Source of the DNA: an uncultured bacterium
Lineage (GTDB): Bacteria; Cyanobacteriota; Vampirovibrionia; Gastranaerophilales; Gastranaerophilaceae
Assembly (NCBI GenBank): GCA_949298985.1
Contig: CASFYV010000029.1
Coordinates: 38,457-102,456, forward strand
Direction: 5' to 3'
Length of the DNA: 64,000 nucleotides
In this document: positions 44,736-53,065 of the stretch, piece by piece
Layout of the letters: each line of letters starts with the position of its first letter
Position numbering within the stretch: the stretch's first letter is position 1
Notes under the pieces: generated by a model
What the model was told of the DNA's origin: nothing
The model's input: only the letters and a program-made list of their open reading frames with translations
Databases searched by the model: none
Program-made: the position numbers and the translations under genes

Positions 44736-45515
44736 ATGAAAATAACACAAATAAGAAATGCAACAATAAAATTAGAATATAAAAATACAACATTTTTGAT
44801 TGATCCTTGGTTAATGCCGAAAGATAGCATGCAAGGATTTGATACTGCAGTGAATTCAGATATTCGTCAACCAAGAGTTGAATTACCTTTTGAAATAAAA
44901 GATATTGTTAATGTGGATGCAGTTATCATTACTCATATTCATCCTGATCATTGGGATGAATGTGCCGAAAAAGCTATTGATAAGAATCTTAAAATATTTG
45001 TACAATCAGAATTTGATAAAGAATATATTAAGTCTAAAGGGTTTACTAATATTGAAGTATTAGCAGTTGAAGGTACTAAATATAAAAATATAACTCTCTA
45101 TAAAACAGCTACTCAACATGGAAAAAGAGAGATAATAAAGCCTTTGTGTGATTCTATAGGAATGCCTTATGATGCTATGGGTATAGTATTTGAAGCAGAA
45201 GGAGAAAAGAATTTATATATTGCAGGAGATACAATTTGGTGTGACGAAGTAGAAAATGCTTTAAATAAATATAAGCCAGATGTTATAGTTTTAAATGCAT
45301 GTGCTGCAACTGTTTTAAATGGTGAACGTTTAATTATGAATATTGATGATATAAAAAATGTGTTAAATAAAGCTCCAAATTCAATTATTATCGCAAGTCA
45401 TATGGATACAGTGAGTCATTTAACTTTAACAAGAAAAGATTTAAAAGAATTTAAAAAAGAATTTTATTTAAATAATTTATTGATACCAGAAGATGGGGAA
45501 TCTTTAGTATTTTAA
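44736..45515 (+). CDS. metallo-beta-lactamase-fold hydrolase (UlaG-like)
   Basis: 259 residues. Metal-site motif THIHPDHWDE (HxHxDH) at about residues 68-77; further ligands are the His in TATQHGKRE, Asp in IAGDTIWCDE and His in ASHMDTVSH. The fold is of the UlaG/DUF-type cytosolic hydrolases; substrate unknown. Good AAAGGAG site. Probably regulated by the divergent HxlR protein. Confidence 0.85.
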   Translation: MKITQIRNATIKLEYKNTTFLIDPWLMPKDSMQGFDTAVNSDIRQPRVELPFEIKDIVNVDAVIITHIHPDHWDECAEKAIDKNLKIFVQSEFDKEYIKSKGFTNIEVLAVEGTKYKNITLYKTATQHGKREIIKPLCDSIGMPYDAMGIVFEAEGEKNLYIAGDTIWCDEVENALNKYKPDVIVLNACAATVLNGERLIMNIDDIKNVLNKAPNSIIIASHMDTVSHLTLTRKDLKEFKKEFYLNNLLIPEDGESLVF

Positions 45516-45571
45516 ATTATTGTATATTGTCTTTGTTAGTAAAAGTTTGTAGTGTGTAATTTTTAGTATGT

Positions 45572-45600
45572 AGGTCGGTTTTACTAAACCGACCTTTTAT
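45572..45600 (+). terminator. intrinsic terminator of the metallo-hydrolase gene
   Basis: Stem AGGTCGGTTT / AAACCGACCT with a TACT loop, then TTTAT. Confidence 0.8.
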
Positions 45601-45622
45601 ACATCTATATGGATAAACACAA

Positions 45623-45713
45623 GAGTAATTTGACCGGTTGCGGGGTCAAATGGTTTGACTGCTTCCCACCCCTCAAACCCACGCCATATGCCGATTGTCC
45701 AAAATAATTACTC
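45623..45713. ncRNA. candidate structured intergenic RNA, multi-branch
   Basis: In a gap without ORFs. Outer stem GAGTAATT (45623-45630) / AATTACTC (45706-45713). Inside are hairpin TTTGACC / GGTCAAA (45629-45635, 45644-45650) and hairpin GGTTTGA / TCAAACC (45652-45658, 45673-45679). An alternative stem GTCAAA / TTTGAC would compete with both. G+C is above the surroundings. No known family matched; SRP RNA was considered and dropped. Strand undecided. Confidence 0.35.
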
Positions 45714-45811
45714 AAGTTGAGCTAATCACATTACTCAAACAAATTGTAACAGATTTACTGAGCTACATAAATAGTTAAGTTTGACTTCCGAAAACCCTTA
45801 TTGTCCCTAAC

Positions 45812-45832
45812 AAAAAAGGAGCCGAAGCTCCT
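45812..45832 (-). terminator. intrinsic terminator of tRNA-His
   Basis: On the minus strand AGGAGC-TTCG-GCTCCT followed by TTTTTTG, just downstream of the tRNA. Confidence 0.85.
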
Positions 45833-45843
45833 AATTTGATAAA

Positions 45844-45920
45844 TGGGGCGCCTGATGGGATTCGAACCCATGCATATCGGAACCACAATCCGAGGTCTTA
45901 ACCGCTTGACGACAGGCGCC
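45844..45920 (-). tRNA. tRNA-His (GTG)
   Basis: 77 nt including encoded CCA. An extra G at -1 pairs with C73, diagnostic for tRNA-His. Acceptor GCGCCTG / CAGGCGC, D-stem GTC/GAC, anticodon loop TTGTGGT (GTG), T-arm ATGGGTTCGAATCCCAT. Confidence 0.95.
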
Positions 45921-45961
45921 ATAACCTTTGCAAATTCTAGTATATCAAATAAATATTATAA

Positions 45962-45997
45962 AGCAAGAGGCTTGAATTTTTTTTCAAGCCTCTTGCT
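45962..45997 (-). terminator. intrinsic terminator of rpaB
   Basis: Long stem GCAAGAGGCTTGAA / TTCAAGCCTCTTGC downstream of the rpaB stop. The tail on the minus strand is T-rich (TTTATAATATTT). Confidence 0.75.
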
Positions 45998-46018
45998 ATT
46001 TTCAAAATATTTATCTTA

Positions 46019-46804
46019 CTAGTTAATTCTTTGGAACATATAGCCGATTCCTCGAGCAGTCAATATTAATTCAGGATTTGTAGGGTCAGCTTCTAGCTTA
46101 GAACGTAATCTTGAAATATGAACATCTACTACTCTTGTATCAATTCTATGATCTGCTGGATATGACCAAACATGTTGTAAGATTTCGTTTCTTGAATATG
46201 CTTGACCTGAATTGTTTACCAACAATTCTAATAAACTGAATTCCATACCTGTTAAACGTATTCTTTCATTTTTTCTGAATACTTGTCTTCTAGCTGTATC
46301 AATTTTTATAGCTCCGGTTGTAATTATGTTTTTAGCATTTTTACCACTACCAGATGTTGAACCTGATGAAGAAGACGCAGGAATAATAACATCTTTACTG
46401 ATAGTTCTTCTTAATACTGCTTTTACTCTTGCTTCAAGTTCTTTTGGAGAGAATGGTTTTATTACATAATCATCTGCTCCAAGCTCTAAGCCTGTAATTC
46501 TTTCTGAAACATCTCCCAATGCTGTTAATATAATGATTGGAACATCTGATGTTCTTCTAATTTCTCTAGTTACACCGTAACCATCCATCTTTGGCATCAT
46601 GACATCTAATACTACCAAATCAGGATTTGTTTTATTGAAAACTTCGACAGCTTCTTCACCATCTTCTGCAACTACAACGTCGTAACCGACCATCTTAAGA
46701 CGAGTTTCTAAGATTCTTCTGATACTTGCTTCATCATCCGCAACTAATATCTTTTGACGAGTTTCGCCTTCGCTCATCTCTTGTAATTCTTCATTCTCTG
46801 CCAT
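46019..46804 (-). CDS. rpaB: RpaB-like OmpR-family response regulator
   Basis: 261 residues. The receiver domain (about 15-135) has the phospho-acceptor Asp67 in LVVLDVMMPKMDGYGV, the acidic pair DD at 23-24, and a Lys in YVIKPFSPKELEARV. A winged-helix domain (about 165-258) contains GMEFSLLELLVNNSGQAYSR and DTRVVDVHISRLRSKLE. The stretches VADDEASIRRILETRL and ITGLELGADDYVIKPFSPKE closely follow cyanobacterial RpaB, which controls high-light and redox-responsive genes via HLR1 sites. A Ser/Gly-rich linker (about 140-155) joins the domains. The cognate kinase is not in the window. Confidence 0.88.
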   Translation of the reverse strand: MAENEELQEMSEGETRQKILVADDEASIRRILETRLKMVGYDVVVAEDGEEAVEVFNKTNPDLVVLDVMMPKMDGYGVTREIRRTSDVPIIILTALGDVSERITGLELGADDYVIKPFSPKELEARVKAVLRRTISKDVIIPASSSSGSTSGSGKNAKNIITTGAIKIDTARRQVFRKNERIRLTGMEFSLLELLVNNSGQAYSRNEILQHVWSYPADHRIDTRVVDVHISRLRSKLEADPTNPELILTARGIGYMFQRIN

Positions 46805-46826
46805 GCTACCACCTTTAATACTTGTA

Positions 46827-46844
46827 TTTACAAAAATTTATAAA
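46827..46844. promoter_or_regulatory. HLR1-like site upstream of rpaB
   Basis: TTTACAAAAATTTATAAA: first block perfect, second block one mismatch (TTTATA for TTTACA), correct 2-bp gap, 22 bp before the rpaB ATG. Suggests autoregulation. Confidence 0.4.
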
Positions 46845-46926
46845 CTTAATATTTATACATATATCTTAATAGAATTTAAACTTTTTTGCAAGGGGGTAAA
46901 TCTAGGGGTAATTAATATAAAAAGTA

Positions 46927-47751
46927 TTAAATTACCCTTCCATATATGATTCTGTCAATACCTACAAGGTCTTTTTCGATTTTTATATCTTCAAAATATT
47001 CAGCCATGTGTTTTTTTACTTCTTCAGATTCATTTATTCCGAGTTCAAATAATAACCAACCACCTTTTTTTAGATATTGAGGAGCTTGTTTTATTATTTC
47101 TTTGTAAAAATATAGCCCATTATCCTCTGCAAAAAGTGCTATTTCCGGTTCTTTTTCAACTTCTGCATCCAAATTTGTTCCTATTGGAATATACGGTGGA
47201 TTTGATATTATCATATCAAATTGTTCTTCTTCTCTTACTTTTGAAAACAAATCTGATTTTCTAAAAACTGCTCTATTATTAATTCCCAGTTTTGTCACAT
47301 TATCAAGTGCTATTCTTAAGGCATCGGATGATATATCAACTCCTAAAACTGTTGCATTTGTTTGTTTTGCAATTGTACAAGCTATGCAACCGCTCCCTGT
47401 TCCTATATCTAAAACATCAACTAAATCGTTTGCTTTTATAATATCAATAGCTTTTTTTACTAATATTTCAGTTTCGTCTCTCGGTATTAAAACATCTGAA
47501 TTGACTTTAAAATATTCTCCCATAAAATAGGCTTCACCAATAATGTATTGAATAGGATTTTTTGTTTTTACTCGGTACAATACTTTTTCATAAATTAGGT
47601 TTAAATCTTTTTCTGAAAGCTTTTTACCCATTAATCTATCTTTTTCAGTATAGTTACAAAAGTGCTCAAGCAGCATACACACTTCTTTTTTTGCTTCATT
47701 AGCTTCAATTCCGTTATCAGTCAATAATTTTGTAATCGTTTGAGTGTTCAT
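46927..47751 (-). CDS. prmC: peptide-chain release factor N5-glutamine methyltransferase
   Basis: Methylates the GGQ glutamine of release factors. 274 residues. SAM motif VLDIGTGSGCIACTIA and the catalytic ISNPPYIP are present, with an N-terminal helical domain. It begins within the preceding 168-residue ORF (35-bp overlap), an unusually long overlap for a coupled pair. Confidence 0.93.
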   Translation of the reverse strand: MNTQTITKLLTDNGIEANEAKKEVCMLLEHFCNYTEKDRLMGKKLSEKDLNLIYEKVLYRVKTKNPIQYIIGEAYFMGEYFKVNSDVLIPRDETEILVKKAIDIIKANDLVDVLDIGTGSGCIACTIAKQTNATVLGVDISSDALRIALDNVTKLGINNRAVFRKSDLFSKVREEEQFDMIISNPPYIPIGTNLDAEVEKEPEIALFAEDNGLYFYKEIIKQAPQYLKKGGWLLFELGINESEEVKKHMAEYFEDIKIEKDLVGIDRIIYGRVI

Positions 47752-48223
47752 TTAAAATTCTTTCTATTTCATCTCTTAAATCTAATTTTGACAAATTTTC
47801 TGTATCTTTTCTTTCTATAGAGTATTTTTTACATAACCTATTATAATAATATAATTGCTTTTTTGTAGGTTTTTCTTTTGACATTTTTACTTCTTGTAAA
47901 AATTTGCGTTTTCTTTTTTCAAATTCTTTATTTGCTTCAATAATAGGACGCTGTTTTTCTTTATATTCATAATACTTTATGCATTCTTTTATATAAGATT
48001 CTGTATCGTTTAAAAAAGCTCTATCATCTATTATGTTTTCTAAAAAAGGAAATCTTGATGCTTTTTGTTCTAAATAATATTTTTCATCATCAAGAAACTT
48101 GTCCATAATCTCTGAACAAGTTTTTCCTAAATTTTGTTTCACTAACGCTCTTAAATAATTACATATACCGCTTTTTTGTGTTTTATCAAAACCAAGGTAT
48201 ATTCGATTTTTTATTTGGTACAT
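47717..48223 (-). CDS. small basic helical protein, unknown function
   Basis: 168 residues rich in Lys, Glu and Tyr, all-helical look. The C-terminal block PTKKQLYYYNRLCKKYSIER followed by LSKLDLRDEIERIL resembles short modules found in several phage and bacterial proteins (PTxKQxxYIxxL), not enough for a name. It overlaps prmC by 35 bp. Confidence 0.55.
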   Translation of the reverse strand: MYQIKNRIYLGFDKTQKSGICNYLRALVKQNLGKTCSEIMDKFLDDEKYYLEQKASRFPFLENIIDDRAFLNDTESYIKECIKYYEYKEKQRPIIEANKEFEKRKRKFLQEVKMSKEKPTKKQLYYYNRLCKKYSIERKDTENLSKLDLRDEIERILNEHSNDYKIID

Positions 48224-48253
48224 TCTTTTCCGTTTTCCGCTTGGTTTTTTATT

Positions 48254-48439
48254 TTACCATTTTATCAAATCTTCAACAGAAAACTTTTTACTAGGTGGCG
48301 TATTTACAAATTTTACCAATTTTTCTGTTAGAGGATTTGTTTGATAGGGATTATTTTTATCAACTTCTCGTTTATTCTCTTTATTAATCATATCTTCATT
48401 ACTAATTAAAGTAAATCTCTTTTTGAAATCTTTATTCAT
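48254..48439 (-). CDS. 61-residue polar protein, unknown function
   Basis: 61 residues, Lys/Asn/Glu-rich, likely disordered. ATG is preceded by AGAGG. It lies 30 bp upstream of the 168-residue ORF in the same direction, so it could be its operon partner. Confidence 0.45.
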   Translation of the reverse strand: MNKDFKKRFTLISNEDMINKENKREVDKNNPYQTNPLTEKLVKFVNTPPSKKFSVEDLIKW

Positions 48440-48671
48440 TTTATACCTCTATATTAAATATCTCTTATGTATATATAAAGTATTTAATAAATAAAAAATT
48501 GCTAAATTTTTATCGTATTATTAAGAATTGTAACAAAATGCTAAGATTTTTTCAAATTTGTAAATATTTCGAAACAAAATAAGAGTTACCACTCGAAAAA
48601 ATAAAAACCTTTTGATACACTGGTGATATATGTCATTAGAAAGATTTCTAGTATTGGAAGGAAAGGATTAT

Positions 48672-50447
48672 ATGGATATATTTTCTATATTCACATTATG
48701 CGGAGGACTAGCGTTTTTCCTTTATGGGATAACAATCATGTCTTCTGGTTTGGAAAAAATTGCAGGTGGAAGGCTGGAGCGAATTTTAAAGAAGATGACT
48801 TCTAATCCGATAAAGAGTTTAATTTTCGGAGTAGGAGTTACTGCAGCGGTACAATCTTCTTCAGCTGTAACTGTAATGTTGGTAGGTCTTGTTAATTCGG
48901 GAATTATGAAATTATCTCAAGCGATAGGTGTTATAATGGGATCTAATATCGGAACAACAGTAACAGCTTGGATATTAAGTTTAGCAGGGATTCAGAGTTC
49001 TAATTTCTTTGTAAGATTATTAAAACCTGAATCCTTTTCTCCTATTATGGCTATAGTGGGTGTAGTAATGATAATGGCTGCTAAGTCTAATAAGAGAAAA
49101 AATGTAGGAGCGGTTTTAATTGGATTTGCGATATTAATGTTTGGTATGGAAGTAATGACTGATGCGATGTCTCCATTAGCGGATATGCCTCAGTTTACTC
49201 ATATTTTGACCGCGTTTACTAATCCTATTTTAGGAGTTGTGGTAGGTACTGTTGTAACTGCTATTATTCAAAGCTCCGCAGCTTCAATTGGTATTTTGCA
49301 AGCTTTATCAATGGTTGGTGGAATTACTTATGGAATGGCGATTCCAATAGTTATGGGACAAAATATTGGTACGTGTATTTCTGCAATGCTTTCTAGTATT
49401 GGTGTTAATACTAATGCGAAAAGAGTTGCTGCTGTTCACGTTTTATTTAATGTTTTTGGGGTGATAATTTGTCTATCAGCCTTTGAATTAGGAAATCTTA
49501 TTTTTAAATTTGATTTTGTTACAAGTAGCATATCTCCGTTTGGTATAGCTATGGTTCATTCTATTTTTAATATCGTTACGACAATATTGTTATTTCCATT
49601 CACTAAGTTTTTGGAAAGATCTGCAATGTTTGTTGTTAAAGATAAAAAAGTTAAAGATAAGAGTGTACTTTTGGACGAAAGATTATTACTTGCACCTTCT
49701 TTTGCGATTGCAGAATGCAATAGACAAACTATTAAAATGGCAGATATGGTTGAATTTAATTTTATTAATTCTACAAAAATGTTGAAAAGTTTTCATTATA
49801 AAAAAGCAGAACAAATCAAAAATAATGAGATAAAAATTGATACTTATGAAGATAAAATAGATTCGTTCTTGATTAAATTGTCCGGAAAAGAATTATCAGA
49901 AGAAGATAATAATAAAATCTCTCAATTACTTTTAACTATAGGTGATTATGAGAGAATTGGCGATCATGCATCTTATATTTTACAAATAGCCGAAAAATTG
50001 AAAGAAAGTAATAGAAAGCTCTCTCCTGAAGCAATTGAGGAATTAAAAGTTATTGTTCATGCGGTGTCTGAAATTTTTATGGTTTCGTTTGAAGCCTATA
50101 AAACGGATAATTTGAAATTGGCATTAGAAGTAGAGCCTTTGGAAGCTGTTATTAAGAAAATTATTCGTAAGGTTAAAAACCGTCACATTCAAAGGCTTAA
50201 AGAAGGGCTTTGTACTGCGGAAGTTAGTTTTATGTTTTCTGATTTGTTAAATGATTTAAGAAGAATTGCAGCTCACTGCGGAAATATTGCAACAAGTGTT
50301 ATTCAGTTACATGATAATACTTTGGATAAGCATGAATATAATCATAGAAATAAAGATGAAGATTTGCAATTTATAAGTAAGTACGAAGATTATAAATCAA
50401 GATATTCTGTTTCTAAGCATAAATCTATAGAAATGACGAATGTATAG
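48672..50447 (+). CDS. Na/Pi cotransporter family protein with PhoU-like domain
   Basis: 591 residues. The membrane part has two inverted repeats with the QSSSA motif: AAVQSSSAVTVMLVG and AIIQSSAASIGIL, plus GSNIGTT and GQNIGTC. This is the NptA/PNaS signature. The C-terminal PhoU-like helical domain (about 360-575) includes IGDYERIGDHASY. The ATG at 48672 is preferred because GGAAAGGA precedes it; the ATG at 48630 has none. Likely a phosphate importer regulated by its own PhoU domain. Confidence 0.9.
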   Translation: MDIFSIFTLCGGLAFFLYGITIMSSGLEKIAGGRLERILKKMTSNPIKSLIFGVGVTAAVQSSSAVTVMLVGLVNSGIMKLSQAIGVIMGSNIGTTVTAWILSLAGIQSSNFFVRLLKPESFSPIMAIVGVVMIMAAKSNKRKNVGAVLIGFAILMFGMEVMTDAMSPLADMPQFTHILTAFTNPILGVVVGTVVTAIIQSSAASIGILQALSMVGGITYGMAIPIVMGQNIGTCISAMLSSIGVNTNAKRVAAVHVLFNVFGVIICLSAFELGNLIFKFDFVTSSISPFGIAMVHSIFNIVTTILLFPFTKFLERSAMFVVKDKKVKDKSVLLDERLLLAPSFAIAECNRQTIKMADMVEFNFINSTKMLKSFHYKKAEQIKNNEIKIDTYEDKIDSFLIKLSGKELSEEDNNKISQLLLTIGDYERIGDHASYILQIAEKLKESNRKLSPEAIEELKVIVHAVSEIFMVSFEAYKTDNLKLALEVEPLEAVIKKIIRKVKNRHIQRLKEGLCTAEVSFMFSDLLNDLRRIAAHCGNIATSVIQLHDNTLDKHEYNHRNKDEDLQFISKYEDYKSRYSVSKHKSIEMTNV

Positions 50448-50463
50448 AAATATTTTATACAAT

Positions 50464-50500
50464 AAATGCTATGTGCAATTCTGTACATAGCATTTATTTT
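50464..50500 (+). terminator. intrinsic terminator, bidirectional
   Basis: Stem AAATGCTATGT / ACATAGCATTT then ATTTTGTT; it serves the transporter gene and probably the convergent 50502 gene. Confidence 0.75.
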
Positions 50501-50501
50501 G

Positions 50502-51236
50502 TTAAAGTTTTATTGTTCTGAATATTGTTGAATATTTGTGTGTTCCATAATAAACAACAATTGAAACAAAGTAATTTTCTAAATCATTTACTTCCAGATA
50601 AGTTTGAATAGGAGATTTTCTTTTGGTACTTTTAAATTTTCCTATAAAATCGAGAAATCCCATATGAATTTTTTGAGCGGTTGTTAATTTGGGTTTTGGA
50701 ATATGCTTATCGTAGAACATTTCTGGAGTATAATCTCTTTCATAAACTGGAATAATATATTTAACAACACCATTTTGTTTAAATAACATATACCATTTGC
50801 CGTCTTGTTCTCTTGGGGTTAATAAATAGTATCCAGGTTCAATAGTTATAGTTTTAAAATAGATAGGTGAATTTAGTCGAAAAAGGGGATATACTGACCA
50901 AGTTGTATCTTTCATATCATAGTATTGTTCAGGATCAATATTATGTAAGTATGAAAAATCAGGGACTTCTAAACCGTTATAAATTTCAGAGTAATTTTTG
51001 GTAGGTTTTGCTTTTTCGTAATTATGTGGAATTATTATTTCTTCAGAATTTGTCTGTACATTATCAGATTGTTGAGTTTCTTCGTTTTCATCTTCTTGAT
51101 CCAAAGAATTTGGATCAATATCATCATAAAATCCTGGCGGTGTTCCTGCATGTCCTCCTAAATCACTTGGAGGGATAGCTTTTACAGATAAAATTGTTAA
51201 ACTTAATATTATAAGTGTTATAAGCTTTTTTGACAT
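50502..51236 (-). CDS. secreted protein of unknown function
   Basis: 244 residues with a Sec signal peptide (MSKKLITLIILSLTILSVKA, cleavage near 20). An acidic Asp/Glu/Gln-rich segment (about 35-70) follows, then a compact strand-rich region with TIEPGYYLLTPREQDGKWYM. Family not recognised; probably periplasmic or surface-exposed. No obvious operon partner. Confidence 0.65.
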   Translation of the reverse strand: MSKKLITLIILSLTILSVKAIPPSDLGGHAGTPPGFYDDIDPNSLDQEDENEETQQSDNVQTNSEEIIIPHNYEKAKPTKNYSEIYNGLEVPDFSYLHNIDPEQYYDMKDTTWSVYPLFRLNSPIYFKTITIEPGYYLLTPREQDGKWYMLFKQNGVVKYIIPVYERDYTPEMFYDKHIPKPKLTTAQKIHMGFLDFIGKFKSTKRKSPIQTYLEVNDLENYFVSIVVYYGTHKYSTIFRTIKL

Positions 51237-51329
51237 ACAAATATTTTAATGTATCTTTTTAGAAAATCAAGTATTAAAACTTTACATTTAACCTTTAGCA
51301 CTGTATCATCTAGTTAAGGGAGAAAAAGT

Positions 51330-52364
51330 ATGAAAGAACAACTTGAAAATATTTATTCATCAGCTAAAGCTGATATAGAAAAAGCTCAAAATATTACTAA
51401 TCTTGATGAAATAAGACTTAAATACCTAAGTAGAAAAGGTGAATTTAATTCTATAAAAAAAGGTTTAAAGGATTTATCGGATGAAGATAAAAGAGTTGTC
51501 GGAGCTTTAGCTAACCAAATTACTCAAGATTTAGAAAATTTGCTAAAAGAGAAACACGAGTTGTTTTATCAAAAAGAATTGAATGAGAAATTACAAAAAG
51601 AGAGAATTGATATAACTTTAAGTGGTAAATATATTCCGGAAGGAAAGGTTCATCCACTTACTTCCACTACAAATGAAATTGTATCAATATTTCAAAATTT
51701 AGGATTTTCAGTTGTATCTCCTGAATTATCTCCGGAAGTTGAGACAGAATATTATAATTTTGATATGTTAAACGTTCCAAAAGATCATCCAGCAAGGGAT
51801 GTTCAAGATACTTTTTACGTAAAAGGTATGCCGAATGTTGTTTTAAGAAGTCAGACTTCTGGAGCACAAATTCATGTTATGGAAAATCAAAAACCTCCGA
51901 TAAAGGTAATTGCTCCTGGTCGAGTTTATAGAAATGAAAATATTAATGCGAGAAAGAATAATTTCTTTCATCAAATAGAAGGTTTGTACGTAGATAAGGA
52001 TATTACATTTGGGGATTTGAAAGGTGTTCTGAATGAATTTATAAGATTATATTTTGGAGCTGCGCGTCCTACACGTTTTAGAAGTAGTTTTTTCCCATTT
52101 ACAGAACCTTCTGCCGAAGTTGATGTTCAATGTATCATGTGTCAAGGAAAAGGTTGTAGAACTTGTTCCGGTACAGGTTGGTTAGAAGTACTTGGCTGTG
52201 GTATGGTTGATGTTAATGTTCTTAGAGGCGTTGGTATTGATCCTGATGTATATTCTGGGTTTGCATTCGGTATGGGAGTTGAAAGACTTGCAATGCTTAA
52301 ATACGCTATTGATGATATAAGATTGTTCTTTAACAATGATAAGAGATTTTTAGAGCAGTTCTAA
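51330..52364 (+). CDS. pheS: phenylalanine-tRNA ligase alpha subunit
   Basis: 344 residues. N-terminal coiled coil (1-90), class II core with HPLTSTTNEI, VLRSQTSGAQIH, RVYRNENINARKNNFFHQIEG and motif 3 FAFGMGVERLAML. The Cys-rich insertion CIMCQGKGCRTCSGTGW is normal for one PheS subtype. Shine-Dalgarno AAGGGAG. pheT does not follow, so the beta subunit must be encoded elsewhere. Confidence 0.95.
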   Translation: MKEQLENIYSSAKADIEKAQNITNLDEIRLKYLSRKGEFNSIKKGLKDLSDEDKRVVGALANQITQDLENLLKEKHELFYQKELNEKLQKERIDITLSGKYIPEGKVHPLTSTTNEIVSIFQNLGFSVVSPELSPEVETEYYNFDMLNVPKDHPARDVQDTFYVKGMPNVVLRSQTSGAQIHVMENQKPPIKVIAPGRVYRNENINARKNNFFHQIEGLYVDKDITFGDLKGVLNEFIRLYFGAARPTRFRSSFFPFTEPSAEVDVQCIMCQGKGCRTCSGTGWLEVLGCGMVDVNVLRGVGIDPDVYSGFAFGMGVERLAMLKYAIDDIRLFFNNDKRFLEQF

Positions 52365-53065
52365 TGAAAAAGCTTTGTTTAATTTTATGTTTGTTTTTAG
52401 CGAGTTCTATTACATCATTAGTTTTAGCAGGTTCTGAAAATTACCTTTTCGATCCTAATCAAATTAATAAGGAACAAGCTTATGTTAGTACAGTTGGATT
52501 TAATTTGTTAAATTCAAATGATATAGAAAATAGGGCTGTATTCTTTTTAGATAGTTCAAATAGAGTAAACGCTTTTTCTATAAATAGTTCCAGACAAATT
52601 GTTATATGTAGAGGAATGTATACTTTATTAACTAGTGATGATGAATTAGCTGCGGTTTTAGCTCATGAGATTTCTCATAATGTAGATTCGTATAATGGTA
52701 TTTTTAGAGGGGCTTTTAATCATTTTAATTACATTTTGTCTCCTCATAAATATGAATATAAGTCTGATAAGCGTGCTATAGATTATATGGTTAATGCAGG
52801 GTATCATCCTGTTGCAATGATTATTGTGATGAATAAAATTTTCCCTCAGTATAGATATGATTGGTGTAGCTCTCATCCTTTAACTTCCAGAAGAATGATG
52901 GAAGTGTATGAATATATTTATAAAAAATATCCTGAATTTTTAGTAAATAATCCTTATAAGAAAAATATTTATTATCAAAATTTTTTATTAACTTCTAAAG
53001 AAAATCGTGCTAAGCTTCAAGAAAAAATAAAAAATGATTCAAAGAAAAAAGTTAAGTATAAGTAA
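52364..53065 (+). CDS. secreted M48-family metalloprotease
   Basis: 233 residues. Signal peptide of about 22 residues. Zinc motif HEISHN (HExxH) at about residue 105, third ligand region EYKSDKRAIDYM (Glu/Asp), and SSHPLTSRRM near the C terminus, as in BepA/LoiP-type M48 enzymes. The start overlaps the pheS stop by 1 bp. Probably extracytoplasmic protein quality control. Confidence 0.85.
   Translation: MKKLCLILCLFLASSITSLVLAGSENYLFDPNQINKEQAYVSTVGFNLLNSNDIENRAVFFLDSSNRVNAFSINSSRQIVICRGMYTLLTSDDELAAVLAHEISHNVDSYNGIFRGAFNHFNYILSPHKYEYKSDKRAIDYMVNAGYHPVAMIIVMNKIFPQYRYDWCSSHPLTSRRMMEVYEYIYKKYPEFLVNNPYKKNIYYQNFLLTSKENRAKLQEKIKNDSKKKVKYK

Noticed and set aside
45640..45700. SRP RNA in the structured gap before tRNA-His
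   Set aside because: The minus strand has GGGAAGCAG, but the paired GG-tetraloop-CC helix and the conserved internal loop of SRP domain IV cannot be formed.
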